DNA of 64,000 nucleotides from Erythroxylum novogranatense. Taxonomy: Eukaryota; Streptophyta; Magnoliopsida; Malpighiales; Erythroxylaceae. Position numbers and translations under genes: made by a program. The notes below the pieces were generated by a model, which worked only from the letters and a program-made list of their open reading frames with translations, had not been told where the DNA came from and did no database searches. The DNA is taken from NCBI GenBank assembly GCA_029891385.1, contig CM057228.1, positions 70,943,523 through 71,007,522 on the forward strand, written 5' to 3'. This document shows positions 44,052-55,603 of this stretch, in pieces (within the stretch, counting starts at the first letter, position 1; every line of letters begins with the position of its first letter).

Positions 44052-44324
44052 TCAACTTGCTTTTTTATAGTATTCTTATTCGAAACAAGACACAATCAAA
44101 TAGAAGCAATCAAACCAAGCGACAGCTAAGATTAGAATCCCAAGATAAAATTCTCAAAGAATCCAAAAGGGGAAATAGAGTGTGAAAAAAATAGTATAAG
44201 GAATGAATTAAGGAAGTGATTACCTTGGAAAGTCAAACTTGAAGCTAAAGAAAGATTAATAAGGCAAGAAATGAAATAGGAAACGAAAAGCAAAATAGGA
44301 AAGTAACTGAAATAAGGAAGTGAA

Positions 44325-44480
44325 GCAAATAAGAAAGCAATCAAGTTCCAAGCAATACAAGATAGGAAAGTGAAGCAAATAGGAAAGCAATCAAGTTCCA
44401 AGCAATACAAGATAGGAAAGTGAAGCAAATAGGAAAGTAATATAGCAAGTTCCAAGCAATACAAGATAGGAAAGTACTTG
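44325..44480. repeat. 50-bp tandem repeat, three units
   Basis: Units begin at 44325, 44375 and 44425 with GCAAATA[A/G]GAAAG and contain 'agttccaagcaatacaagat'. The third unit carries a small change. It lies in the C leader; the open frame across it is a repeat artefact. Confidence 0.9.
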
Positions 44481-44918
44481 CAATTAGGAAAGTAGCAAAC
44501 TTGGACTCCACTTCTCTAAAACTTGCATCACACACTCTGATTGTTTTCTCTTTTTTTCTATCTCTTTTTTTTGTCGATTTTTTTCTTTTTTTTGACGAAT
44601 TTCTTTTTTTCACTTCTACTTTTTTTTTGTTTCTTTTTTTTTTGACAATTTTTTTTCTTTTTTTTGACTTCTACTTTTTTTTTTCAGAAGCTGGATGCTC
44701 TCAATTTAGATTTTGTGTAACTTGCTCTAGAAAGCTTGGATTTGAGTGATCCCAAGACAAAAAAGAAGAAGAGATTTTGAACTTGAAGAAAGTCCTATTA
44801 TTTTGCCAAAAACTTAAGCAAATAGGTACACGAACTAGTAGACGCAAAAATGGACAGAAATGAATAACGAAAAAGAAACAACAAAAGGATAGTTATTTGA
44901 AATCTAGCAACCAAAGCT

Positions 44919-44930
44919 CTCTGATACCAA
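44919..44930 (-). promoter_or_regulatory. Primer binding site of element C
   Basis: The minus strand reads TTGGTATCAGAG next to the LTR, an initiator-tRNA-Met type site. Confidence 0.88.
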
Positions 44931-44931
44931 A

Positions 44932-45987
44932 TGATGGCAGACCCAATAGGAACTTGTCCTAGAGAACCTTCAACAAGATGGAACTATGCCCGGGAGTAGA
45001 TAGAATCAAGCAAACACATGGAATCACAAGAAACAAAGTTGAAAAGATAGAAACAGAACACAAAGAAAATGGGAGGTGAGAAGAATGTTCATCGATGAAA
45101 AGAACCCTAAGAGAACTTGTCTCTTAGAACTCTAGCAAGAGTGTTGGTCAATGGAAAGAACCCTAAGAGAACTTGTCTCTTAGAACTCTAACCTTAAGAC
45201 GCCACAAAGGAAAACCACTCCTTTGATAAGTCAAGTATTCTCAAAGAATACAAAGAGAGCAAGAAAGCTCTCAATATTATTTCTGAATCAAAGACCTCTT
45301 TCAAAGTATATAGAGGGTGCCTATTTATAGGGAAAACTTCCTAACTTAATGTCCTAAAGAAGATACTAAATAAAAGGAAACAAATAAATCGCTAAAAGGA
45401 AACAAATAAACTTATAAAGGTGTTGACTAGATCACCTTATTTAGAGGAAACAAAAAAGGAAACTAAATAAAATGTGATCTTAACATGTTGGACCATAGGG
45501 ATCACGTCCATATCCTTATTTTTAAGTGGCACATACCTGTCACATGGTACTTTAAGTGATTTCTCCCAATTGGACTCCATGTGGGCCTTTGGACACTTTA
45601 TGTTGGGCTTCAAGGAATAAGACAATGCCTCTTGGACCTTTATGAGATGAAATCTGACTCAACAATATGGGCTCTATCTCTTGAAGGTCTTGTATTAAAC
45701 AATTCAATGCTTGCTTCATTGCTTTGGTCCTAGCTCTTGTCATTGGGCCTCCAACATCTTGTAATGGATCTTTAGGAACATGAGACTTGAATGTTGGGCC
45801 TTTGATATGGGAATTTCGTTCATCCCCTTGCCTTGAATATTTAGACTTCAAATCTGATCCAATTTCAGCTCCTAAGCCTCCTTTTGAAAGCTCATGTCCA
45901 TGCAAGTCACGTCCTAGGCTTCCTTGAGGCAAATCACGCCATGGATGCTTCTCTTCTTGTCTTTCACATGCCCATGGTTCTTCATCA
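44932..45987 (-). mobile_element. 5' LTR of element C
   Basis: 1056 bp, TGATGAAGAACC (45987) to GTCTGCCATCA (44932). The tail frame is open from the LTR start to the stop at 45552, with GGPMTRARTKAMKQALNCL. TATA at 45322-45333 on the minus strand (CTATAAATAGGC). Confidence 0.93.
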
Positions 45988-46258
45988 GAATAATTGAATT
46001 TGTCTTGAAATTTGGCTAAGTATTAACCCCTCGACATGCCCTCTGTAGGAGAATCACAGGCTTGACTACTCCACTTGAATTCTTCACGGATGGTTCAGTC
46101 TTGTCATCAAGGTGAGATGTAATGTGACTTTGAACAAACCCTTGAAGTGCTTGTTTAAGCCTTGCTGCACGTTGTCTTGTAATAGGTCCACTTGGCAAAG
46201 TAAGCTTGTCTTGATGTGTTGCACCTTGATCTCCATTGCCATGGCTTCTTGTATTACA
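45988..46258 (-). mobile_element. LTR D piece, U3 part, right of element C
   Basis: It continues the LTR D of 38316-38446 after the GAATA duplication. It includes the D tail frame (PSGPITRQRAARLKQALQGF) and begins near TGTAATACAAGAAGCC, a slightly altered LTR start set in family A gag. Confidence 0.85.
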
Positions 46259-46497
46259 TAGTTTCTACCTTCATTTATCATGGTGACTTGATCATCAAAC
46301 TCTTCATTATATTCATCTTCAATTGGACGTGTTGGTTGTCTTCTCGGACTTGGAACATGTTGGCCAGAACCCTTGTCAATTCTTTCACTCATGTCCCTCA
46401 TCATGATTGGCATTCTTTGGAACTCCTGTTGCATGGCTTTTAGAATGAAAGCTTGATCTTGTTTCTCAACCCCACTTTCTTGAGAATCCTTGGCCAA
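46259..46497 (-). pseudogene. Family A gag, N-terminal part
   Basis: The start MAKDSQESGVEKQDQAF at 46497 is followed by ILKAMQQEFQRMPIMMRDMS and an acidic/proline stretch ending at NEGRNYV. There the LTR D insertion begins and the frame runs into LTR sequence out of the D tail frame. The gag C-terminal half resumes at 38315. Confidence 0.85.
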
Positions 46498-47292
46498 TCT
46501 GAAAATTTCAACAAGGATAACAAAAAAATATTCCTTACAAACACTCCGTCACGTGTTTACTCTCGAAGTAACAACACACCTCTCGTGTTTTCACTCAAAC
46601 TTGGCTATTTCTCTCTTTTGAGCTCACACACTCTTGCCTTTTACCACTCAAGCAATCTTTCAATGTTTATACTTAAGGGCCAATTCAAACAGCAATCAGA
46701 TATCTTAATGCAACCAATTTTAATTGAGAATTTGCAAGGAAAAACCTAATGAATCAACATAAGTGTATGATGATTTTTTTTCTTTTGTAAGGCAGCAATG
46801 AATCAATATTACAGCCTTTCTAATGTAATAGATGCAAATGGGCAGATTCAATAACAGAAAACTAAAGGATGCAAGCAAATGACGACTTCTGGAATTTTAT
46901 ATCAGAAACTTGAAATTCCCAAATGGAACCCCAAATTATCACTCAAAACACTCAAACAAAAACAAAATGTAAAGTATGGATTTGGCCAGCAACTAAACTC
47001 AATTGAAAAGAATTAGAAACGAACAGTACCAAAATTGTGCTATTTATACCTAAACTATTCTGAAATTTCAAACACCCAAACAGCAGCTATAATCATGTTT
47101 TCCCTTGAACTTTTAATGTTTTCCAGAAGATTTGAAACCAACAAAATCGAAAATAACAGTTGTTCAGCTCAATTGAACGATTTTGTATATGTAAGATCTG
47201 GAAATTTTATGTTTGAAACAAACAGCCTACAAGAACGATTTTTTTTGTTTTTCAGTCAAAACGGAATAAATACTTACTTGATTGGAACCAAT
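46498..47292 (-). other. 5' leader of element A1
   Basis: Noncoding. Its LTR-proximal part (47122-47292) is repeated at 36728-36897. The conserved leader element lies near gag. Confidence 0.78.
46536..46647 (-). promoter_or_regulatory. Conserved three-block leader element of A1
   Basis: Minus strand: block 1 46647-46622 (GTGGTAAAAGGCAAGAGTGT..), block 2 46594-46582 (GTGAAAACACGAG), block 3 46558-46536 (AAACACGTGACGGAGTGTTT). Gaps are 27 and 23 nt, and 38 nt lie before the gag ATG. Confidence 0.7.
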
Positions 47293-47305
47293 GCTCTGAT
47301 ACCAA
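47293..47305 (-). promoter_or_regulatory. Primer binding site of A1
   Basis: The minus strand reads TTGGTATCAGAGC, a perfect initiator-Met site one base from the LTR. Confidence 0.9.
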
Positions 47306-47306
47306 A

Positions 47307-48241
47307 TGATGCGGAACCCCGAGACCCTTAATCGTCCCTTAGAACTCATTACCAATCAAATCAGAATTTGTTTCTCAACAAAGCAATCAGGATAATATTT
47401 GTTCTTACACCCAAAAACACTTATGACAAGAACCCAAGTTAATTTGCAGAAATCCCCTTGAACCCCAATCAGTTAAGTACTCAAGAACATAAGAAATAGG
47501 AATTAAAATTGATAACAAAAGATAAACTCAATTGCAATCAATAAGAACACCTTGTGCATAAACATAAAAGAAATCAAACTCTCTCTTGAATGTTGAGAGG
47601 GAGGTGGCTGCTGGAGAGAATAGGATGGAGATCTGAGTATGAGAGCCACCAAAACCCTAAAACATGCTTAATTTATACCTAAACCTAATGGATTTCGAAA
47701 TGGGCTTAAGTAGAATAACAAGGGCCCATGTATTCTAACTTAAATAGCTAAATTAAACCCATAAACCAAGTCTGAAATAGAAGAGATTAAAACCAACGTG
47801 GCCCTCTTGAAATGTGGCCCATTTCACTTGTCCTAATCCCAAAAGAGACAAATAAAACAACTCATAACAAACAAACCCAAATTTGACCCAAAACAAGCTC
47901 AAAACACAAACATCCCAAACTAGTATGTTAGCCCAATTATGTAGACATACTTAGGCTCCAAAACATTTCCATATATGGAGTTACCATACTTGGATAGCCC
48001 ACTTTCAACATGGTTTTGCACATAAGTTTGGAGTTGCTCCTTCAGACGCTTTGCTCGGGACCTTCTGACTGGACCGACAAAACTTTCCATACTGGGAAAA
48101 CATTCCATGTTTGCACTTGAATGATCTTGTTTTGCTTGTTTTTCTTGAACAGCCTCAATATGATTTCCCATGACATCGCCTTGCACTTTAGCTCCATTTT
48201 CCAAATTGTTGCTTGTAGCATTTTGAATGCCATTTGTATCA
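47307..48241 (-). mobile_element. 5' LTR of A1
   Basis: 935 bp on the minus strand, TGATACAAATGG (48241) to TTCCGCATCA. It lies 27 bp inside the 3' LTR of a D element, and its tail frame is in phase with the D polyprotein. Confidence 0.92.
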
Positions 48242-48268
48242 TCTCCATTGCCATGGTTTCTTGTATCA
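48242..48268 (-). mobile_element. 27-bp stub of LTR D
   Basis: The minus strand reads TGATACAAGAAACCATGG.. right after the D polypurine tract (gaggagggaggga). After nine codons LTR A begins. Confidence 0.85.
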
Positions 48269-49635
48269 TTCCCTCCCTCCTCAAAAGAATTCGTCCTCGA
48301 ATCACCCCCTGCATTATCAAATGGAGAGAGATCAGCAACATTAAACGTAGCAGATACTTGATAGTCACCTGGAAAATCAATCCTGTAGGCATTATTATTA
48401 ATCTTTTCAAGGACTTGGAAAGGCCCATCGCCTCTAGGATCAAACTTGGATTTCCTTTGTTTAGGAAACCTCTCTTTCCTAAAATGTAACCAAACCCAAT
48501 CACCAGGCTCAAATTGCATCAACTTTCGCCCTTGATTAGCTCTTTGTGCATATGCTTCATTTCGCTTCTCTATGTGTTGTCTGGCCTTCTCATGAATGTT
48601 GCGCACCAAATCTGCTTTCTTTTGTCCATCTGTACTAGTTATCTCATTTAAAGGTAAAGGACACAAATCTAAAGGTGTTAATGGATTAAAACCATAAACA
48701 ATCTCAAAAGGTGAATAACTAGTAATAGAATGTATGCTCCTATTGTATGCAAATTCAACTAATGGCAAACATTCTTCCCATGTTTTAATATTCTTACCAA
48801 CCACGGCACGTAAAAGAGAACCTAAAGTTCTATTCACCACCTCAGTTTGTCCGTCAGTTTGAGGATGGCAAGTAGTAGAAAACAAAATTTTAGTACCTAA
48901 CTTACCCCAAAGAACACGCCAAAAGTGGCTTAAAAACTTCACATCACGATCAGAAACAATAGTCTTAGGAACATCATGCAAACGCACAAAATCCCTAAAA
49001 AACAAGTCGGCAATATTTACAGCATTATCAGTTTTATGACATGCAATGAAATGTGCCATCTTACTAAACCGATCTACTACTACAAATATACTATCCCAAC
49101 CTTTTTTGTTCCTAGGCAACCCTAAAACAAAGTCCATAGATATGTCAGTCCACGGATACTTAGGCACAGGCAAAGGAGTATACAAACCATAAGGATGGGT
49201 CTTAGATTTTGCTTGTCTACATGCAACACACTTAGAACAAATTTTCTCAACGTCTTTTCTCATGTTAGGCCAATAAAAATGTTCACAAAGTATGTCATAT
49301 TTCTTTTGAACCCCAAAATGACCCATCAAACCCCCACAATGTGATTCACGCACAAGGACTTCCCGCATAGAACATTTAGGCACACATAACTTGTTCTCCC
49401 TAAACAGATAGCCATCATGCCTATAAAATCTTTGGAATGCAGCATGCTCACAAGCACCAAACACATTGCCAAAATCAGAATCCGAAGCATACAAATCCCT
49501 AATATACTCAAACCCTAACAATTTAGAACTTAAAGTAGTGATTAGAGTGTACCTTCTTGAAAGTGCATCAGCAACTACATTCTCCTTACCTTGTTTATAT
49601 TGTATCACGTATGGAAAGGTCTCTATGAATTCCAG
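48269..49635 (-). pseudogene. Family D integrase with exchanged tail (element D3)
   Basis: The open frame starts at 49608 (562 residues, ending at 47920) and includes the RNase H end ([14 protein letters not shown]) and the zinc domain ([35 protein letters not shown]). The core has [20 protein letters not shown] and [15 protein letters not shown], followed by [32 protein letters not shown] and [12 protein letters not shown]. All catalytic and zinc residues are visible. It then reads through the LTR D stub into the LTR A tail in frame. A TAG near 49635 (TGG in the other copies) separates it from RNase H. Confidence 0.9.
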
Positions 49636-50853
49636 CTACTTCGCATGCCTCTTGTTGAACTTACCTTGGCCCTTTAGATGTTTCAACGACTCATGATCAG
49701 AATGGATCACAAACTCTTTTGGCCAGAGATAATGCTGCCAAGTCTCCAATGCTCTCACCAAGGCATAGAGTTCCTTGTCATAAGTGGAATAATTCAATTG
49801 TGGCCCATGAAGCTTTTCACTGAAGTATGCAATGGGATGCTTACCCTGCATCAAAACAGCACCAATACCTAACCCGGAGGCATCACATTCTATCTCAAAA
49901 GCCTCATTAAAGTTAGGCAAACTCAATACAGGCGCAGAACACAATTTATCTTTCAATGTATTAAAAGCAAGTTCTTGTGCCTCATTCCACTTAAATCCAA
50001 TATCCTTTTTAATTATTTCAGTCAATGGCGCAGCAATGGTACTAAAATCTTTGACAAAACGCCTATAAAAGCTAGCTAAACCATGAAAACTACCCACATC
50101 ACTAATACACTTAGGAGTAGGCCAATCTTTAATAGCCTTAACCTTCTCCTCATCAACATGCACACCATGGGCAGATATAACAAAGCCAAGAAAAACAACT
50201 TTATCCATACAAAAAGAACACTTTTTAAATTTAGCCTATAGTTTTTCACGCCTAAGTGCTTCTAGTATATATTTAAGATGCATAACATGCTCATCAAGGC
50301 TTTTGCTATAAATTAAAATGTCATCAAAGTATACAACCACAAACTTGCCAATAAAATCACACAAAACATGGTTCATTATTCTCATAAAAGTTCTAGGTGC
50401 ATTTGTCAAACCAAATGGCATGATCATCCACTCATATAGACCATATTTTGTTTTAAAGGCTGTTTTCCATTCATCCCCTACTTTCATTCTAATATGATGA
50501 TAACCACTCATGAGATCAATTTTTGTAAATAAACAAGCACCATGTAGCTCATCAAGCATATCATCTAGCCTAGGAATGGGGTAGCTATACTTTACCGTTA
50601 TCTTATTTATTGCCCTGCAATCCACGCACATACGCCAAGTTCCATCTTTCTTTGGCACCAATAGCATTGGAACTGCGCATGGGCTTAGACTTTCTCTCAC
50701 GTGCCCCCTCTCAAGCAACTCTTCCACTTGCCTTTGAAGCTCCTTCGTCTCCTTAGGATTACACCTATAGGCTGGGCGATTTGGAATTTGAACTCCTGGC
50801 ACGAGATCAATCTGATGTTCAATGCCCCTCAATGGTGGTAGTCCCTTGGGCAA
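49636..50853 (-). pseudogene. Family D RT and RNase H (element D3)
   Basis: The RT frame 50853-50236 has [54 protein letters not shown] and [15 protein letters not shown] near 50238 stands where C and other copies have Tyr (KLYA). The second frame (50208-49636) has [34 protein letters not shown] and RNase [47 protein letters not shown]. Two stops apart, the domains are complete. Confidence 0.9.
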
Positions 50854-51476
50854 CTCATCTGGAAAGACATCAGACTATTCCTGCAAAACAAGTCTCACAA
50901 CTCTAGGCACAGAAGGGTCAAGGTCAGTCTCACCATAAAACAACTCCTTGTACATAAGCAAAACCAATGGTTTTTGTGTGTACATGACCTTCCTCAACTC
51001 TTTTTCTTTTGCAAAGAAAGTACTTTTTTTGTTCCACTCTTCTCTCCTTTTTCAACTGCACCACTCTCTTTCTTTTGCTCACTAGTGCCCTTGTTCTTAT
51101 TATCTTGAATGGCCTCTTTTTCTTTTTTTCTTTTTAAACTCTCAGCCTCTCCAAGTTTTTGTTCTTCCATGGCTTTTGCAAGTCTCAACTGATCCTCATG
51201 AACTTCTTTTGGTGAAAGGGGTGCCAACGTCAAGTGTTTCTCCCCCATCTTCAATGAATATCTACTTTTGAATCCATCATGTAGTACACACCTATCATAT
51301 TGCCATGGTCTCCCCAATAGTAAATGACCAGCATGTATAGGAACTACCTCACACAACACCTCATCAGAATATCTCCCAATTGAGAACGCCACTAGCACTT
51401 GCTTGTTCACCCTGAATTCTCCACACTCATTAAGCCATTGCAACATATAAGGACTAGAGTGTTTAATGAGAGGCAG
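50854..51476 (-). pseudogene. Family D protease C-terminus and linker (element D3)
   Basis: The frame 51482-50994 covers LPLIKHSSPYMLQWLNECGE, VNKQVLVAFSIGRYSDEVLC, LLLGRPWQYDRC and a Lys/Glu-rich linker. The DGGSCTN part is lost at 51477, where LTR D of the next element is joined at a CCCC overlap. A frameshift near 50994 and a TAG near 50876 (Tyr elsewhere) follow. Confidence 0.87.
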
Positions 51477-52377
51477 CCCCAAGAAAACAAGGTTCTTGAA
51501 ACCCCTTAATCCTATTGAATCAAAACCCCAATCTTTCTATTCTAAGAACATGCTAGTTCAAACCCCAATTATACGAAATTGAGACCCAAACCCAAAGAAA
51601 ATTGAAGAATTGAACACGCCACAAGTGATTACCTTGATAAGTGATGCAATTCTTGAAGTAACAATAAGAAGAGCACACCTTACTTGAAGAGAATATCTCT
51701 CAATTTCGTTAATCAAGCAAATCTTCTGTTTACAAGGATAAAATAAGGTATTTATATCCTTTCCCACGACCTAAACCTAAAAGGAATAGGTTACAAGACC
51801 CTTTAAGGCTAAAACAAGCCTAATCCTAACTAGTTTAGGAGTTTATAGCCCAATAATGCAATCTGATCCTATTCCACTTAAGATTGGGCTAAACTAACTT
51901 AAATAAGATCAAAATAACTTAAATAAACCTAAGGGAGGTGGATGGGTCTAATGGATTACTCTACTTAGGCCCACACACTTGGTTGTCCAAAACTAGTTTT
52001 AAATAAACTAAGGCAAATGCTAATAAATACCTAGCCTATAACAAGTCTCTTTGGGCCTAATAAACAAAGGACAAATAACAAGCCCAATGTACTAAAATAA
52101 GTCCATAAGAATAATTGAACTTGTCTTGAAATTTGGCTAAGTATTAGCCCCTCCACATGCCCTCTCTAGAAGAATCACAGGCTTGACTACTCCACTTGAA
52201 TTCTTCATGGATGGTTCAGTCTTGTCGTTAAGGTGAGATGTAATGTGACTTTGAACAAACCCTTGAAGTGCTTGTTTAAGCCTTGCTGCAGGTTGTCTTG
52301 TAATAGGTCCACTTGGCAAAGTAAGCTTGTCTTGATGTGTTGCACCTTGATCTCCATTGCCATGGCTTCTTGTATCA
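51477..52377 (-). mobile_element. 3' LTR of D2
   Basis: TGATACAAGAAGCC at 52377, after the polypurine tract gagcagggaggga, to CTTGGGG at 51477. The terminal TTTCCGTATCA is missing at the junction with D3. Confidence 0.88.
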
Positions 52378-53031
52378 TTCCCTCCCTGCTCAAAAGGATT
52401 CGTCCTCGAATCAACCCCTGCATTATCAAATGGAGAGAGATCAGCAACATTAAATGTAGCAGATACTTGATACTCACCTGGCAAATCAATCCTGTAGGCA
52501 TTATTATTAATCTTTTCAAGGACTTGGAAAGGCCCATCGCCTCTAGAATCCAACTTGGATTTCTTTTGCTTAGGCAACCTCTCTTTCCTAAAATGTAACC
52601 AAACCCAATCACCAGGCTCAAATTGCATCAACTTTTGCCCTTGATTAGCTCTTTGTGCATATGTTTCATTCCGCTTCTCTATGTGTTGTCTTGCCTTTAC
52701 ATGAATGTTGCGTACCAAATCTGCTTTCTTTTGTCCATCTATACTAGTTATCTCACTTAAAGGTAAAGGACACGAATCTAAAGGTGTTAATGGATTAAAA
52801 CCATAAACAATCTGAAAAGGTGAATAACCAGTAGTAGAATGTATGCTCCTATTGTATGCAAATTCAACTAATGACAAACATTCTTCCCATGTTTTAATAT
52901 TTTTACCAACCACAGCACGTTGAGAACCTAAAGTTCTATTCACTACCTCAGTTTGTCCGTCAGTTTGAGGATGGCAAGTAGTAGAAAACCTAAAGAGAAC
53001 CACAGCATGTAAAGAGAACCTAAAGTTCAAA
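52137..53031 (-). pseudogene. Family D integrase C-terminal half and LTR tail (D2)
   Basis: 297 residues: [18 protein letters not shown] (Glu, with the next two Leu codons missing), [55 protein letters not shown] and [12 protein letters not shown]. The tail is LTR-encoded and has GPITRQPAARLKQAL. The N-terminal half with both Asp residues is absent; about 40 bp of local duplication (near 52985-53025) mark the break. Confidence 0.87.
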
Positions 53032-53466
53032 TCAATGTTGCCAAGTCTCCAATGCTCTCACCAAGGCATAGAGTTCCTTGTCATAAGTGGAATAATTCAA
53101 TTGTGACCCATGAAGCTTTTCACTGAAGTATGCAATGGGATGCTTACCCTGCATCAAAACAGCACCAATACCTAACCCGGAGGCATCACATTCTATCTCA
53201 AAAGCTTCATTAAAGTTAGGCAAACTCAATACAGGCGCAGAACACAATTTATCTTTCAATGTATTAAAAGCAAGTTCTTGTGCCTCATTCCACTTAAATC
53301 CGACATCAATATGATGTTCAATGCCCCTCAATTGTGGTAGTCCTTTGGGCAACTCATCTGGAAAGACATCAGAGTATTCCTGCAAAACAAGTCTCACAAC
53401 TCTAGGCACAGAAGGGTCAAGGTCAGTCTCACCGTAAAACAACTCCTTGTACATAAGCAAAACCAA
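53032..53466 (-). pseudogene. Pre-RT segment fused to RNase H, RT deleted (D2)
   Basis: The open frame of 144 residues runs [38 protein letters not shown] and GIEHHID. It then jumps to [20 protein letters not shown] and RNase H ([33 protein letters not shown]), ending at LETWQH. The whole RT is missing, in frame. Confidence 0.88.
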
Positions 53467-54191
53467 TGGTTTCTATGTGTACATGACGTTCCTCAACTCT
53501 TTTTCTTTTGCAAAGAAGGTACTTTTTTTTGTTCCACTCTTCTTTTCACTCTTCTCTCGTTTTTCAACTGCACCACTCTCTTTCTTTTGCTCACTAGTGC
53601 AATTACTCTTAATTGGGCCCTTGTTCCTATTTTCTTGAATGGCCTCTTTTTCTTTTTTTTCCTTTTAAACTCTCAGCCTCTTTAAGTTTTTGTTCTTCCA
53701 TGGCTTTTGCAAGTCTCAACTGATCTCATGAACTTCTTTTGGTGAAAGGGGTGCCAATGTGAAGTGTTTCTCCCCCATCTTGAATGAATATCTATTTTTG
53801 AATCCATCATGTAGTACACGCCTATCATATTGCCATGGTCTCCCCAATAGTAAATGACCAGCATGCATAGGAACTACATCACACAACACTTCATCGGAAT
53901 ATCTCCCAATTGAGAACGCCACTAGCACTTGCTTGTTCACTCTAACCTCTCCACACTCATTAAGCGATTGCAGCTTATAAGGACTAGAGTGCTTAATGAG
54001 AGGCAGCCCCAATTTCTCAACTAAAATTGTGCTTGCAACATTGGTGCAACTACCCCATCAATTATTAAACTGCACATCTTACCCTTAATTAAACATCTGG
54101 TGTGGAATATATTCTCCCTTTGTTCCTCAAGCTCTATCTTTTCTTGTACATTGAGAGCTCGCCTCACCACTAATGCTTCAGCTTGGACTGA
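53467..54191 (-). pseudogene. Family D protease and Lys/Glu linker (D2)
   Basis: PR carries a damaged IID-GGSCTN region near 54045 (one base lost), then LPLIKHSSPYKLQSLNECGE, VNKQVLVAFSIGRYSDEVLC and LLLGRPWQYDRR. A one-base loss near 53725 ends the 54012-53716 frame. The following 250 bp encode a Lys/Glu-rich linker in broken frames. Confidence 0.85.
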
Positions 54192-54695
54192 TTACTCAAC
54201 TTCTTCATCAGTGCAATCCTCCAACTCAGGCATATCACTTCCATCACTATCTTCTGATTCAATTACCTCATCTCGCAAATACATGATCTTCCTATTGGGA
54301 CATTGGTTTGCCCTATGACCTGAACCTAAACACTTGAAGCATTTGATGTCTCTTTGCTTAGTGTTAGGATTTTGATCATTAGATGTAGGAGCACCTTTAG
54401 AGGCTGTCCACTTTTCTTTCGACTTGTCCTTATTGTCATAGGACTTATCCTTGTTCTTTTCCTCCTTCTTTGGCCATTTAAGACCCCAAGAATTTGAAGA
54501 TCCTGAGGTATTTCCCTTGCTGAAACCTTTTCCCTTCAATTGCTTTTCAATCTTCATAGCCATGCTTACCATGTCCTCCAACTCTAAGTATTGATGAAGC
54601 TCTAACACATTCGATATCTCTTTATTTAGACCAGCAAGGAATCGAGCCATTGTAGCCTCTCTATATCCTCCTCTATGTTAGCTCTTATCATAGCT
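54192..54695 (-). pseudogene. Family D gag C-terminal part (D2)
   Basis: MARFLAGLNKEISNVLELHQ, a basic Ser/Lys linker, knuckle CFKCLGSGHRANQC (near 54343-54303) and the acidic SDMPELEDCTDEEVE. TAA at 54190-54192 corresponds to CAA in D1. The frame is interrupted upstream by element B2. Confidence 0.88.
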
Positions 54696-55599
54696 TGATA
54701 CAACTCACCAAGGCAATGGAGACTTGAGGATGCCAATGGGTCCAATTACAAGGTCACGCTCCAACAAGCTCAAAGCACAATTTCAGATTTATGTACAAGC
54801 TTTTGTTTCACAAGAACTTCAAGAAGTTTTGTTGATCAAGCTTGGAGAAGGGCTTAGGAAGACACCTAAGTGTGTGTGCACATTGGAGGTTTCAAACCAA
54901 GAGGGCTAACACTTAGCCAATTTTCACAAGCACAAGTCTAATCAATGGGCTTGGGCTTATTTTATCTTATAAGGGGCATGTGGACTTCTTTTAGGCTTTT
55001 TCATGGGCTGATTTGCATTAAGTGTGCATGTGCTTCATTAAAAAAGTCATGTGCATGCTTTATTTTAAGGAACCAAACTTGTGGGCCTAGTTTAAAAGCC
55101 CAATTCGCCCCTCTTAAGTTAGTCTTCTATTTTCTGGTTTTCTTATCCTATTTGGACAAGGACTAGTCAATTTTAATTAGTTTTGAAGCCGAAATCCATG
55201 TGGGATTTATTCTTGGCCAGATTTGTTTCAAGAAGGCCTTTTGATATTTTGTGCTTTTTTTAGGGTTTTTAGGTTATCTTTGTTAGGGTTTACATTGCAA
55301 AGGGTATTTAAACCTTTGCTTTAGCCATGAACACGAGTTTAGAGAGATCATCAAAATTAGAAAGCATTCTTCAAGAGAGAATTGAGATTCTTGCTTGTTT
55401 TACCTTGAGGATTGATTCAACTTATCAAGTAAGTTCTAACTTGTATGCTAATTCAATTCCTACAATCTTATACTCTTTGTTACCAATTCCTTGCTGTTTT
55501 GGGGGTGAAGGGTCTTGTTAGATTGATTGAATTTAGGTTTGGGAACAATCATTGAAACGGAGGTGATCTAGACATTGATTCTAGGTTGTTGCCGTATCA
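54696..55599 (+). mobile_element. 5' LTR of B2
   Basis: 904 bp, TGATACAACTCACC to TTGCCGTATCA. The tail frame is open to 54909. TATTTAAA at 55305-55312. Confidence 0.93.
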
Positions 55600-55603
55600 T
55601 CTT

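Larger units (their letters stand above)
43898..44918 (-). other. 5' leader of element C
   Basis: Noncoding, with the conserved leader element near gag, a 50-bp tandem repeat (44325-44480) and a T-rich tract (44540-44690) that is A-rich on the RNA. Confidence 0.78.
38447..45987 (-). mobile_element. CRM-like element C with inverted 3' LTR
   Basis: The unit is flanked by perfect GAATA duplications (38442-38446; 45988-45992) in an LTR D whose sequence is restored when it is removed. On the minus strand: 5' LTR (45987-44932), primer site, leader, gag-PR, RT, RNase H, integrase. The far end should carry an LTR in the same direction, but the LTR there is in plus orientation, so both outer ends are U3 starts. 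It is the most complete coding element of the window, though frameshifted. Confidence 0.88.

Noticed and set aside
44132..44613. Leu/Phe/Cys-rich membrane-like frames
   Set aside because: Translation of the 50-bp tandem repeat in the C leader, antisense-like and without a start context.
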